Below, in pieces: positions 15,930-24,914 of a stretch of DNA of 64,000 bases (position 1 is the first letter of the stretch; every line of letters starts with the position of its first letter). The position numbers and the translations under genes are program-made. Below the pieces are notes generated by a model. It did not search any database and was not told the origin of the DNA. It saw nothing but the letters and a program-made list of their open reading frames with translations. Source of the DNA: Amycolatopsis jejuensis (GTDB lineage Bacteria; Actinomycetota; Actinomycetes; Mycobacteriales; Pseudonocardiaceae). The stretch lies in the NCBI RefSeq assembly GCF_000717335.1, contig NZ_JNYZ01000015.1, forward strand, positions 62,001 to 126,000, given 5' to 3'.

Positions 15930-17261
15930 TCAGTTGCGCGGGTGCCAGCCGTCGGGGTCGATCTTCAGGTGTTTCGGGAACGCGTTCGCGACGGCTTCCC
16001 ACGGCACGTACTTGAAGTTGGTGCTCGTGCGTACCTTGCCGTTCTCGTCGACCTGGTGCGGGGTGTTGTCGCCGTCCTGGACGACCATCAGGCCCTGGCG
16101 GAACTGTCCTACCGGGACGTTCGTCACGAAGAAGCTGTCGGTGTTCTGGGTTCCGTCCACGCTCGGGCCGTCGCCGATGCGGAACTGGCCGACGTAGTCG
16201 TTGTCCGGCACCCGGTCGTACACGGCAAACGTGCTGTCGCCCTGGCTGGACGCGATCAGGTAGCCCTTGCCGTCACCGCGGTGGTAGATCGACAGGCCCT
16301 CGACGTCCGCCCGCAGGTGCTTGCCTCCGTAGCCGGGATCGGTGCCGGGCACGCATTTGCGTTTCGCCGCGTCATAGGTTGCGGGTACACCGTATTCCTT
16401 GACCTTGTCGATCAGGACCGGCTCGAACGACTTCAGATCCGCGCGGGCCCGCCAAATTCCCACGCCCTCCTGGGCAAGGTAGACCAGACCGCGGTCCTCG
16501 TCGACGGCCATCCCTTCCGCCTGCGGCCCGCGGCCGGGCTTGTCGCACGGCGTCCACGAACTCCCGTCCGGCAGCGTGAACGAGGACGGCAGGGCCGCGC
16601 GGCGCACGAGCTCGTACCCGACTGTGCCGTCCTCCTTCGGAATCAGCTTGAACAGCGCCAGATCCGTGCGGTGCTCACGCGTGGCGATCACGTACACGGT
16701 GCCGTCGCCGGCTTTCCACGTGGTGACGCCGTAAGCGGTGTTCTTACTGTTCACCTCGTCCTGATCGGCGGAGAACAGGTACGGGGTGTCCGCCGCGGTG
16801 ATCTCGGTGACCGGCTTGGCATGTTTCGCCTTCCGGTCGATCTTGAACACGTGCAGCTTGTCGAGACCGCGGTCGCTCACCACCGCGATGTCTTCGTGGT
16901 GGCCGCCGATCGGGACGTCGTAGAGGACGTCGAGGTTGTTCAGCCGTCCCGCCTCGTCCCCCGGCCGCGGTGGCGGGGCCGCCGGGATGTGCTGCACGAC
17001 CGCGCCGTGCAGATCGAAGACGCTCATCCCGGCCGTCTTTTCCGCGCCGAGCACCAGGCTGCGCGCGGTGTCGTCCGGGTTGATCCACACCTCGGGGTCG
17101 TCGGAATCGACGTTGCCACCTGCGTCGTCGTCGAAGGTGGCCGGGGTTTCGACGGTCGGGTACGCGGTGACCACGGTGTCCGCGTGCCCGAGCGACGCGG
17201 TCAGCAGCGGCACCGCGAGAACGAGCACCGCGGGCAGGGTCCAGGATTTTCGGTACCTCAT
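15930..17261 (-). CDS. Secreted beta-propeller phytase (3-phytase family)
   Basis: A 443-residue protein with an N-terminal signal peptide (MRYRKSWTLPAVLVLAVPLL then TASLGHA, cleavage near residue 26). The body matches beta-propeller phytase: DSDDPEVWINPDD and LVLGAEKTAGMSVFDLHG, RLNNLDVLYDV, GGHHEDIAVVSDRG, GPQAEGMAVDEDRGLVYLAQE and KHLRADVEGLSIYH. The acidic residues that hold calcium and bridge phosphate are largely in these blocks. It releases phosphate from phytate outside the cell; known enzymes of the family stop at lower inositol phosphates. The ATG at 17261 has GGAG 9 bases upstream. It is downstream of the GntR gene and forms part of a phosphorus cluster. Confidence 0.9.
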   Translation of the reverse strand: MRYRKSWTLPAVLVLAVPLLTASLGHADTVVTAYPTVETPATFDDDAGGNVDSDDPEVWINPDDTARSLVLGAEKTAGMSVFDLHGAVVQHIPAAPPPRPGDEAGRLNNLDVLYDVPIGGHHEDIAVVSDRGLDKLHVFKIDRKAKHAKPVTEITAADTPYLFSADQDEVNSKNTAYGVTTWKAGDGTVYVIATREHRTDLALFKLIPKEDGTVGYELVRRAALPSSFTLPDGSSWTPCDKPGRGPQAEGMAVDEDRGLVYLAQEGVGIWRARADLKSFEPVLIDKVKEYGVPATYDAAKRKCVPGTDPGYGGKHLRADVEGLSIYHRGDGKGYLIASSQGDSTFAVYDRVPDNDYVGQFRIGDGPSVDGTQNTDSFFVTNVPVGQFRQGLMVVQDGDNTPHQVDENGKVRTSTNFKYVPWEAVANAFPKHLKIDPDGWHPRN

Positions 17262-17330
17262 GGTAGAGCGCTCCAATCCTTGCCAGGCAACCAATGGGGA
17301 ACTCCGGGTGGTGCGTTTCGCAGGCAGTGC

Positions 17331-18071
17331 CTACGGGTTCGTGGCACTCATGTGGACGGCATAAAGCGAGGCGCGGTAAAGATCCCGGCCGCATTCGACC
17401 GGGCGGCCCGCCGCGTCGTGGGCAGTACGCTCGACGGTGAGCAGCGTCGCGTCCCGCTCCTCACCGAGCAGGGACGCCTCGGCGACGCTCGCCTTGCGTG
17501 CGCCGATCATCTGGTCGATCGACTGCACCGCGCTCCCGAGGTCACGCAGGATCTGGTACAGCCCGCGCTCGGCCAGCGCATCCTCGGTGACGCCGAGGTC
17601 CGCCCGCAGGTGGTTGCGCAGGATGGCGAGCGGCTCCCCGTCGGCGAACCGGAGCCGCCGGATGGACAGCACCTCGGCACCGGCAGGCACGGCGAGCGCG
17701 TCGGCGATCTCGGCCGCGGCGGGCACCACCTCGTACGACAGCACCTGCGTGCTCGGGATGCGCCCGGAGCGTTCCAGATCCTCGTACAGGCTGGTGAGCG
17801 GAGTCATCCGGCGGACGCGCGCGCTGACCACCGTGGTGCCGACGCCTCGTTTGCGGCTGAGCAGCCCTTGTTCGACCAGCAGCTGCAGCGCCTGGCGCAC
17901 GGTGGGCCGGGAGAGCCCGAGCTGGGTGGCGATGTCCATCTCGTTGTCGAGGCGGTAGCCCGGCTCCAGCAGGCCGGACTCGATCAGCTCGCGGATGGAG
18001 CCGGCCACCTGGAAATACAGCGGCACCGAGCTCATCCGGTCGATCTTCATCCTGCTGCTCAGTGCGGTCAC
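17331..18071 (-). CDS. GntR family regulator with UTRA domain
   Basis: A 246-residue HutC-type regulator. The winged helix spans VPLYFQVAGSIRELIESG, DIATQLGLSRPTVRQALQLL and SRKRGVGTT. The UTRA ligand domain follows, with TSLYEDLERSGRIPSTQVLS, a VLSIRRLRFADGEPLAI strand pair and the terminal GRDLYRASLYAV. UTRA members (PhnF, NagR, DasR) bind phosphorylated or amino-sugar-like ligands. The GTG at 18071 is preferred because GGGAGG lies 5-7 bases upstream; ATG at 18050 or 18035 are alternatives. It stands between the phosphate transporter genes and the phytase, all leftward, and is the obvious candidate regulator of the locus. Confidence 0.9.
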   Translation of the reverse strand: MTALSSRMKIDRMSSVPLYFQVAGSIRELIESGLLEPGYRLDNEMDIATQLGLSRPTVRQALQLLVEQGLLSRKRGVGTTVVSARVRRMTPLTSLYEDLERSGRIPSTQVLSYEVVPAAAEIADALAVPAGAEVLSIRRLRFADGEPLAILRNHLRADLGVTEDALAERGLYQILRDLGSAVQSIDQMIGARKASVAEASLLGEERDATLLTVERTAHDAAGRPVECGRDLYRASLYAVHMSATNP

Positions 18072-18159
18072 CACGGCCTCCCGAGCCCGGCGCCCGCCGC
18101 CGGGCGACGGGAACCGAATGTACTGGACCGCGGCATCCGGCCTCCTCTCCACCACATGG

Positions 18160-18798
18160 TCAGTGCCCGCGTTTCTGCATCGCGTCGGACAAGGTCGCTG
18201 CGCATTCGCCGAGCCGGAGCCCCACGATGTCCAGGCGCCGCAGCAATTCCCGGCGCTTGAGCACGTCGTGGGTCAGCTCCGCCGAAAACAGCGCGGCCAC
18301 CGAATGCTGGTAGTGCTTCCGGACCCGCACCGCGCACTTGCGCGCGGCCAGCACCTGGCCGATCACCCGGCCGGGATGCGGAATCAGGTCCTCGACGGCC
18401 CGGCGCAGATGATCGAGCCCCCCGGCGATCGCGAGCACGGCCGCGGTGTCGGCCGGGTCGGGGACCGCCTGGTAAAGATCGGTCTCCCGCACGAAATCGC
18501 GCACGTTGTCCAGCACGTCATCGACCGACCGGGACAGCCGGTAGAGATCCTCGCGGTCGATCGGCGTGGTCAGCGCCGCGGAGATCTCCGCGACCAGGCG
18601 GGCCCGCAGCGCATCGCCGGCGTGCTCGGCGTCGACCATTCCGGTTCGCGCCTGTGCCGGCGTGAGTTCCCCCGACGACATCCGCGCGGCCAGCCTCACG
18701 CCCTCCACGGTCGCCGACACCTGGTCGGCCAGCACCGCCACCGCCCGCCGCTGCGACCGGCCGGTGAGGTCGGCCAGCACCCGCCGCACGCCTGTCAC
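18160..18798 (-). CDS. DUF47/PhoU-like phosphate transport accessory protein
   Basis: A 212-residue all-alpha protein of the DUF47 (PhoU-related) family, which usually partners PiT transporters and is thought to modulate them. Visible are the helical repeat with DAEHAGDALRARLVAEI, then TTPIDREDLYRLSRSVDDVLDN (the family's most conserved stretch) and FVRETDLYQ. The GTG at 18798 forms a GTGA overlap with the PiT stop, so the two proteins are made together. Cytoplasmic. Confidence 0.85.
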   Translation of the reverse strand: MTGVRRVLADLTGRSQRRAVAVLADQVSATVEGVRLAARMSSGELTPAQARTGMVDAEHAGDALRARLVAEISAALTTPIDREDLYRLSRSVDDVLDNVRDFVRETDLYQAVPDPADTAAVLAIAGGLDHLRRAVEDLIPHPGRVIGQVLAARKCAVRVRKHYQHSVAALFSAELTHDVLKRRELLRRLDIVGLRLGECAATLSDAMQKRGH

Positions 18799-19775
18799 GC
18801 CATCCACTGCATCATCCCTTCCAAGCCGAGACCGGCGAGCAGCCCGGCGCCGAAGCCGGCGGGCAGCGTGACCAGCCACGCGACGAACATCGGCACGGTG
18901 AACTGCCACCGCACCCGTCGAGGGCCCTCGGTGAGCGCGGTCCCCACGAGCCCGCCTGCAGCCGACTGCGTCATGCTCACCGGCATCCCGAGCATGCTGG
19001 AACCGAGGACCGCCACCGACGACGCGACCTCGGCCGACGCCACGTGCCACGGCCGGGCCGGGATGAGCGACAGCGTGGCGCCGCGCCCGATCCGGCGCAG
19101 GCTCACGATCGAGCCCGCGGTGAACACGACGGCGATCGCCAGCGACGTCGCCGCGAGCGGAATGTCGGCCGCCGAGCCGAGTGCGGCCGTCGCGACCGCC
19201 ACGACAGCGAACATCTTCTGGCCGTCGTTGGCCGCGTAGGCCAGGCATTGCCCGGCGAACGCCAGCCCTTGCACCAGCCGGACCCGGCCGGGCATCGCCG
19301 CGGTGCCGGGCACGCGCCGCGCGGCGAGCCCGAGCAGGTATCCCACCAGTACTCCGCAGAACGGGGCGGCGATCCCGATGCCAAGCACCACAACGAGATG
19401 GCCCCAAGCGGGCGCGGCGCCGAGCCCGAGCGCAGCGCCGGAGAGCGCGCCGAGAAGCGCCAGCGTCATGCTCGTCGGAATACCGCGCGCGGTCAGCCGG
19501 ACCACGAGCAGGGTCGCCGCCGCCACTCCCGCGAGGAACACGAGCGGCAGGTACCCGGCGGAACCGGCGAACAGCCGGTCGGTGAACGTCCGGGCGACGG
19601 TAAGCCCGAATACCGCCGGTGCCATGGCGACCGCGACCCCCAGCAGGAGGAGCACCGCGACCCGTCCCCGCGCCCGGTGCGCCACGGCGACGGCCAGCAG
19701 CGCGCCGCCGTCATTCGCCCCGCACAGGAACACGAACGCCACGGTCACGCAGAGCAGGCTCACCGGCAGCAGCAC
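18795..19775 (-). CDS. PiT family inorganic phosphate transporter
   Basis: A 326-residue membrane protein with about ten hydrophobic segments and the internal duplication of PiT permeases. The first signature is CGANDGGALLAVAV (usually GANDVANAxG) and the second is YAANDGQKMFAVVAVAT (usually HGANDAQK). It imports phosphate with H+ or Na+. The GTG at 19775 is chosen because GAGAGG lies 7 bases upstream, which removes 18 non-conserved residues. It is the first gene of the leftward PiT - DUF47 - GntR - phytase group and diverges from the ABC importer. The first ND motif is altered, so transport of something other than phosphate cannot be excluded. Confidence 0.8.
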   Translation of the reverse strand: MLLPVSLLCVTVAFVFLCGANDGGALLAVAVAHRARGRVAVLLLLGVAVAMAPAVFGLTVARTFTDRLFAGSAGYLPLVFLAGVAAATLLVVRLTARGIPTSMTLALLGALSGAALGLGAAPAWGHLVVVLGIGIAAPFCGVLVGYLLGLAARRVPGTAAMPGRVRLVQGLAFAGQCLAYAANDGQKMFAVVAVATAALGSAADIPLAATSLAIAVVFTAGSIVSLRRIGRGATLSLIPARPWHVASAEVASSVAVLGSSMLGMPVSMTQSAAGGLVGTALTEGPRRVRWQFTVPMFVAWLVTLPAGFGAGLLAGLGLEGMMQWMA

Positions 19776-19961
19776 CGAACCACCTCTCTCCAGGTAAGGA
19801 CATTCGAATGTCCCCTCCACGTTGTCCAACAGCAGGTTTACCAGTAGTTGGCCAGCTTGGGAAGCAGTTTGCCCGAATCATTGGAGCCCGTATGTCTTGA
19901 CATATGCGCCCATGCTGGTCCATCGTTCATCCGGTCCCGGACCGCCGCACAGGAGGTGCCG
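19776..19961. promoter_or_regulatory. Divergent promoter with two GACAT-based inverted repeats
   Basis: The region between the PiT gene and the ABC importer contains a perfect 16-base palindrome, GGACATTCGAATGTCC (19798-19813), and TATGTCTTGACATA (19891-19904), an inverted repeat with a 2-base centre. Both are built from the half-site GACAT/ATGTC. The second resembles the GTC-N2-GAC operators of HutC-type GntR proteins such as PhnF. They are the best candidates for binding by the GntR regulator at 17331-18071. The ABC gene has an ideal AGGAGG at 19951-19956. Confidence 0.55.
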
Positions 19962-21146
19962 ATGTCCAGGTCGTCCTTCACCACTCACCGAATGCGATTC
20001 GGCGCGGCCGTGGTCCTCGCGCTCGCCGCGTCGGCGTGCGCTCCCCCGCCACCGGCGCAGGACCTTGCTGCCGAACAGGCGGCTTTGCCCGCTCCCGTCG
20101 TCGACCAGCACATCGACGTCGCCGCGCTCGTGGCGGCGGCGAAGAAGGAGGGGTCGGTCACCGTCTACGACTCCAGTGGCGACATCGTCAAGGTGGCCAA
20201 GGCATTCACCGCCAAGTACGGCATCAAGGCCACCGGCGTGAAGGCGGATGTCGGTGACACACAAGAGAAAATGACCCGCGAGGCACAAGCGGGCAAGAGC
20301 ACCATCGACCTGACGCTGTACGAGAGCGGGCCGACCCTGGTCGGTGAGCTCCTGCCGCAGAAAGTGGTCTACACCTATCTTCCCAGTGACCTGCTGCCGC
20401 ACCTGCCGCAGGCCAACCGCAATCCGCTGACCGTGCTGTCCAAGGCCATGGTGTGGGTCTACAACCCGCAGGTGTTCCCGCACGGCTGCCCGGTCGACAA
20501 CATCTGGGACGTCACCACTCCGGAGTGGACGGGAAAAACCGTGATGCAGGACCCGCTCAGCAAGCCCTATCTCATCGAGTGGTTCACCCAGATGGCCGCC
20601 GGCTACGACAAGCAGCTGCGCGCAGCGTACGAAAAGAACTTCGGCAAGCCGCTGGACACCTCCGCGGAGTCGGCAGCACACGAGTGGGTCGCGCGGTTCG
20701 CCGGGAACCGGCCGGTGCTCACCTCCGCCGACGACGACGTCTCCGCCGCGGTCGGCGCGCCGAACCAGACCGCGCCCCGCTTCGGCTTCGTGTCCATCGC
20801 GAAGTTCCGGGATGTCCGCAACAGCGGCTACCACCTGGCGGTGTGCGACACGATGGCGCCCTTCACCGGTTTCCAGTACCCGAAGTTCGGCGCGATCGCG
20901 ACCGGGTCCGCCCATCCGAACGCGGCGAAGCTCTTCCTGCACTTCGTGCTCACCGAGGAGGGCATTGCGCCGGAAATGTCGTCCGGCGGAATCTCCGGCA
21001 ATGCCACCGTGCCGCCATCGAAGTACAACCCGCCGGGACTGACCGACTGGGACCGGCAGCTGGTCCGGTTCGACCGGGACCAGCTGCTGGCCGATTTCCG
21101 CGGCACCGAACCCATGCAGGACCACTGGCGGCTGAGCAGGAGCTGA
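19962..21146 (+). CDS. ABC transporter substrate-binding lipoprotein (Fe3+-type SBP family)
   Basis: A 394-residue exported lipoprotein. The signal has a basic start (MSRSSFTTHRMRF), a hydrophobic core and a lipobox ending ASAC (Cys26). The mature domain starts DVAALVAAAKKEGSVTVYDS and continues AFTAKYGIKATGVKA, the usual opening of FbpA/AfuA/PhnS-type binding proteins. Later AMVWVYNPQVFP, WTGKTVMQDP and HPNAAKLFLHFVLTEEG follow the family. This family binds iron, putrescine, 2-aminoethylphosphonate or, for AfuA, hexose phosphates. With phosphatase genes behind it, a phosphorylated ligand is inferred. Start by AGGAGG. Confidence 0.85.
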   Translation: MSRSSFTTHRMRFGAAVVLALAASACAPPPPAQDLAAEQAALPAPVVDQHIDVAALVAAAKKEGSVTVYDSSGDIVKVAKAFTAKYGIKATGVKADVGDTQEKMTREAQAGKSTIDLTLYESGPTLVGELLPQKVVYTYLPSDLLPHLPQANRNPLTVLSKAMVWVYNPQVFPHGCPVDNIWDVTTPEWTGKTVMQDPLSKPYLIEWFTQMAAGYDKQLRAAYEKNFGKPLDTSAESAAHEWVARFAGNRPVLTSADDDVSAAVGAPNQTAPRFGFVSIAKFRDVRNSGYHLAVCDTMAPFTGFQYPKFGAIATGSAHPNAAKLFLHFVLTEEGIAPEMSSGGISGNATVPPSKYNPPGLTDWDRQLVRFDRDQLLADFRGTEPMQDHWRLSRS

Positions 21147-21174
21147 TCCTCCGGACACGGGAGAAGGACCGGTC

Positions 21175-23034
21175 ATGACGCGGACACTCCGCAGCGCTGC
21201 AACCCATCCACCGTCCCGGGACGATCACCCGGCACGCACCGGCAGGCTCGCCCGGCTGCGTTACCGGCTCGGCGTCGCCCGGCACGAGCCGACGCTGTTC
21301 CTCGGCATCGGGCTCGTACTCGTGCTGCTGTACCTGGTGATCGCCCCGCTGGTGTCGATCTTCTCCGACGGTTTCACCGTCCACTTCGGCGACGCTTTCA
21401 AGGCCGGGACGTCCGTCGGCTCGATCACCAGCTACTACCTCTGGCGGGTGTTCCGCTCGCCGGTGAGCGGCCTGCTGTTCTGGCAGCCGCTGGCGAACAC
21501 CCTCCTCGTCGCAGCCGGCGTGACGGTGGTGGCGCTGGTACTCGGCTGCACTGCCGCGTTCCTGCTCACCCGCACGAACGTCAAGGGACGGCAGGCACTG
21601 GCGAACGCATTGGTCGTGCCGTACATGCTGCCGTCGTGGACGTTCGCGCTGGCCTGGCTCGCGCTGTTCAAGAACGGCCGCTCCGGCGGGCAGGTCGGGT
21701 TGCTGCAGGCGTGGGGCATCGCCACCCCGGACTGGCTCGCCTACGGCGCGTTCCCGATCATCATCTGCCTCGGCCTGCACTACTTCCCGTTCGTGCTGCT
21801 GCTTTTCGGCAATGCACTGCGCCGGGTCGACTCCCAGCTGGAGGACTCGGCCCGCATCCTCGGGGCGTCCCGCGCCACAGTGCTGCGCCGGATCACCCTC
21901 CCGCTGATGCTGCCGTCCCTGTCGTCGTCGACGCTGCTGGTGTTCGGCCGCATCCTCGGCACCTTCGGCACGCCCTACATCCTCGGCCTGCCAGTCGATT
22001 TCAACCTGCTGTCCACCTCGTTGTTCTCGGCAGTGCGCAGCGGGCAGCACGGGATCACCGCAGTGGTGGCCACGGTGATCGTCGTGATCGGGGTGGCGGT
22101 GGTGTTCGCCGACTCCCGGCTGGTGCGGCAGACCCGCCGGTTCGTGACCGTGGGTGCGAAGGGCGCGATGGAGCGCACCATCGCGCTCGGCCGGTGGGGC
22201 GGGCTCGCCTCGGCCGGGGCATGGACGCTTTTCGTGCTGGCGGTCGTAGTACCGGTGGGAACGCTCGCGCTGACCACCGTGACCATCACGCCCGGGGTGT
22301 TCAGCGCGGACAACTTCACGCTCGCCTACTGGATCGGCGAGCACCTGCCCGGCGCACCCGGTTTCCCGCACGGGGTCCTGCGCGGTACCGAGTTGTGGTC
22401 GGCGGCGTGGAACAGCCTGCGGATCGTCGGCATCGCTGCCCTCATCTGCGGTTTCGCCGGGCTGCTGATCGGCTACGTCGTGGTCCGCGCCGAACACTCC
22501 CCTGTCGCCAAAGTGCTGCGGCAGGTGAGTTTCCTGCCCTACCTCGTACCCGGCATCGCGTTCGCCGCCGCATTCCTGTCGCTATTCGCGGTCCAGCGCG
22601 GGCCGGTCCCGGCGCTGTACGGTTCGGTCGCGCTGCTCGTGCTCACCCTGGCCGTCACGCACCTGCCGTACTCGTCCCGGTCCGGGATCAGCGCGATGAC
22701 CCAGCTCGGCCGGGAACCGGAGGAAGCGGCGCAGGTCGCGGGTGCCCGGTGGCTGACCCGGATCCGCCGGGTGGTCGTGCCGATCCAGCGCGGCCCGCTG
22801 ATCACCGGGATCGTGCTGCCGTTCGTGTCCGGGATCAAGGAGCTGAGCATCGTCATCATGCTCACCACCGGCGGCACGCAGCTGCTCACCACGCTGTCGA
22901 TCAACCTGATCGACTACGCCTACACCCAGATGGCCAACGCGGTCATCCTGATCATCGCACTGCTCAGCTTCACCTTCACCTACCTGACCCAGCGGCTCAC
23001 CCGGACCAACCTCGCGTCCGGCCTCGGAGGTTGA
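21175..23034 (+). CDS. ABC transporter permease, fused double-domain type
   Basis: A 619-residue membrane protein that holds both permease halves in one chain, as in FbpB/AfuB. Each half has about six membrane spans and an EAA loop contacting the ATPase: EDSARILGASRATVLRRITL (about residues 222-241) and EEAAQVAGARWLTRIRRVVV (about 518-537). It starts 28 bases after the binding-protein gene behind GAGAAGGA and stops 3 bases before the ATPase gene. One such protein is enough to form the pore. Confidence 0.9.
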   Translation: MTRTLRSAATHPPSRDDHPARTGRLARLRYRLGVARHEPTLFLGIGLVLVLLYLVIAPLVSIFSDGFTVHFGDAFKAGTSVGSITSYYLWRVFRSPVSGLLFWQPLANTLLVAAGVTVVALVLGCTAAFLLTRTNVKGRQALANALVVPYMLPSWTFALAWLALFKNGRSGGQVGLLQAWGIATPDWLAYGAFPIIICLGLHYFPFVLLLFGNALRRVDSQLEDSARILGASRATVLRRITLPLMLPSLSSSTLLVFGRILGTFGTPYILGLPVDFNLLSTSLFSAVRSGQHGITAVVATVIVVIGVAVVFADSRLVRQTRRFVTVGAKGAMERTIALGRWGGLASAGAWTLFVLAVVVPVGTLALTTVTITPGVFSADNFTLAYWIGEHLPGAPGFPHGVLRGTELWSAAWNSLRIVGIAALICGFAGLLIGYVVVRAEHSPVAKVLRQVSFLPYLVPGIAFAAAFLSLFAVQRGPVPALYGSVALLVLTLAVTHLPYSSRSGISAMTQLGREPEEAAQVAGARWLTRIRRVVVPIQRGPLITGIVLPFVSGIKELSIVIMLTTGGTQLLTTLSINLIDYAYTQMANAVILIIALLSFTFTYLTQRLTRTNLASGLGG

Positions 23035-23037
23035 CCG

Positions 23038-24144
23038 ATGGCACCCACCATCTCGCTCAAGAGCGTCAGCAAGAGCTACGGCACCGGCCCGCTCGCCGTG
23101 GACAACCTCGACCTCGTCATGCCCGCGAGATCGTTCACCTGCCTGCTCGGCCCGTCCGGCTGCGGGAAGACCACCACGCTGCGGATGATCGCCGGACTGG
23201 AGAACCTCACCGACGGCTCGATCACGATCGGCGACCGGATCGTGGACTCCGTGCCGGACGGGGTGTTCGTGCCACCGGAGAAACGCGGCTTGGGGCTGGT
23301 GTTCCAGAACTACGCGCTGTGGCCGCACCTCACCGTGCGCGCGAATGTCGAGTTCGGGCTGCGGCTGCGGAAGATCGGTGCCGCCGAGCGCCGCAGGGTG
23401 GTGGACAAGGCGCTGGCGACGATGCAGATCGACGGCGCTGCCGACCGGTACCCGTCGCAGCTTTCCGGCGGCCAGCAGCAACGGGTGTCGCTGGCCCGGA
23501 TGCTCGCGGTCAACCCCGAGGTGCTGCTGCTCGACGAACCACTGTCCAATCTGGACGCCCGGCTGCGGCTGGAGATGCGCGCGGAGCTCAAGCGGCTGCA
23601 CGACGAGACCGGGCACACCGTCGTCTTCGTCACGCACGACCAGCTGGAGGCGATGACCATGGCCACCCACGTGGCCGTGATGAAAGACGGGGTGCTGCAC
23701 CAGCTCGCTCCCCCACTCGAGGTGTATCACCGGCCTGCCAACACCTTTGTGGCGGCGTTCGTCGGCAGCCCGCCGATGAACCTGGTCGGCACCACCACCG
23801 CCCTCGGCGCACGACTGCGCGCGTCACTGGGCGAATCCGCCGGGATCAGCACGGTCGGGGTTCGGCCCGAGCACGTCCGCGTGCTGTCCGGGCCACCACG
23901 CGACCACGAGTTCTCCTTCGATGCCAAGGTGAAAGCAGTGCTGCCGACCGGCGCATCGTGGACGGTTTCCGTGCTGGCCGACGAAACCGAGCTTTACCTC
24001 GTCTCGGCCGAGCCGGTCACGGCACACCGCGGCGAGGTGCTCCGCTGTGCCGTCGCGGCAGGCAACCTGCACGCGTTCGACGCGGAAGGCTCGCGGCTCG
24101 CACTCGAATCGGACCCGGAACAGGAGCCGGAATGGGCGAGCTGA
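23038..24144 (+). CDS. ABC transporter ATP-binding protein
   Basis: A 368-residue import ATPase of the CUT1/Fe3+/polyamine type. Walker A is GPSGCGKTT (about 38-46), the Q-loop GLVFQNYALWPH, the signature LSGGQQQR, Walker B VLLLDEPLSNLDA and the switch VTHDQLEA. A C-terminal TOBE-like regulatory domain follows (VGVRPEHVRVL). It shares 13 bases with the HAD gene, so the importer and the phosphatases form one transcript. Confidence 0.95.
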   Translation: MAPTISLKSVSKSYGTGPLAVDNLDLVMPARSFTCLLGPSGCGKTTTLRMIAGLENLTDGSITIGDRIVDSVPDGVFVPPEKRGLGLVFQNYALWPHLTVRANVEFGLRLRKIGAAERRRVVDKALATMQIDGAADRYPSQLSGGQQQRVSLARMLAVNPEVLLLDEPLSNLDARLRLEMRAELKRLHDETGHTVVFVTHDQLEAMTMATHVAVMKDGVLHQLAPPLEVYHRPANTFVAAFVGSPPMNLVGTTTALGARLRASLGESAGISTVGVRPEHVRVLSGPPRDHEFSFDAKVKAVLPTGASWTVSVLADETELYLVSAEPVTAHRGEVLRCAVAAGNLHAFDAEGSRLALESDPEQEPEWAS

Positions 24145-24914
24145 CCCGGCCCCGCGCACTGCTGCTCGACTTCGGCGGCGTCGTCGTGACCACGACCGGG
24201 AAACCCGGCTGGCACGAACGGCTCGCCGGCGAAATCGCCGGACGGCTGGACCGGATCCCCGGCGTCGGGCTTCCGGCCGGCCGGATCGCGGTCGACATCC
24301 GGAACGGTGCGGACGCCGATTCCCGGTGGAAGGACGCGATGTCGCGGCCCGCGGAACCGCGGGAGCTCACCCACCGGGAGTTCTGGGCCGACTTCGTGGC
24401 CGCTGACTGGCCGGCCCCGGCCCGGGCATGGGTCACGGTGGAAGCCACCGCACTGTGCCGCCGGATGGGCGAGCTGCGCCGGGACCGGGAATTCCGGCCC
24501 GGCCTTGCCGGGCTGCTCGACGCGGCCGACGCGCACGGAGTGCCGGTGGGGGTGGTCAGCAACGCGCTCTGCGGGATCGTGCACCGCGACCACCTCGAGC
24601 ACGGAGGGCTTTCCGGCCGCTTCGCCGTGCAGGTCTACAGCGACGAAGTAGGGATTCGCAAACCGAACCCGCGGATTCTCGGCCTCGCCGCCGAGGCACT
24701 CGGCGTGCCGGTCGGTTCCGCGTGGTACGTGGGCGACAACTACGACCGCGACGTGCTCTGCGCCCGCCGCGCCGGAGCCGGCGCGGCCATCCTCGTCGAG
24801 GACGACGGCACCTTCTGCCCGCCTTACCCACCGCAGGTGGCGCCCGACGTCCAGGTACCGGACCTGGCCGCGCTGCACCGCCTGCTCGACACCACGTGCA
24901 AGGGACGACCGTGA
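24132..24914 (+). CDS. HAD family hydrolase (subfamily I)
   Basis: A 260-residue haloacid-dehalogenase-fold phosphatase. Motif I is LLDFGGVV (the nucleophile aspartate near residue 13; the second aspartate of DxD is replaced by G, as in some HAD-I enzymes). Motif II is GVVSNALCG, motif III DEVGIRKPNPRILGLA, and motif IV YVGDNYDRDVLCAR. The ATG at 24132 has AGGAG upstream inside the ATPase gene. Gene order implies cytoplasmic dephosphorylation of an imported phosphoester. The missing DxD aspartate weakens the phosphatase reading and is worth testing. Confidence 0.85.
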   Translation: MGELTRPRALLLDFGGVVVTTTGKPGWHERLAGEIAGRLDRIPGVGLPAGRIAVDIRNGADADSRWKDAMSRPAEPRELTHREFWADFVAADWPAPARAWVTVEATALCRRMGELRRDREFRPGLAGLLDAADAHGVPVGVVSNALCGIVHRDHLEHGGLSGRFAVQVYSDEVGIRKPNPRILGLAAEALGVPVGSAWYVGDNYDRDVLCARRAGAGAAILVEDDGTFCPPYPPQVAPDVQVPDLAALHRLLDTTCKGRP

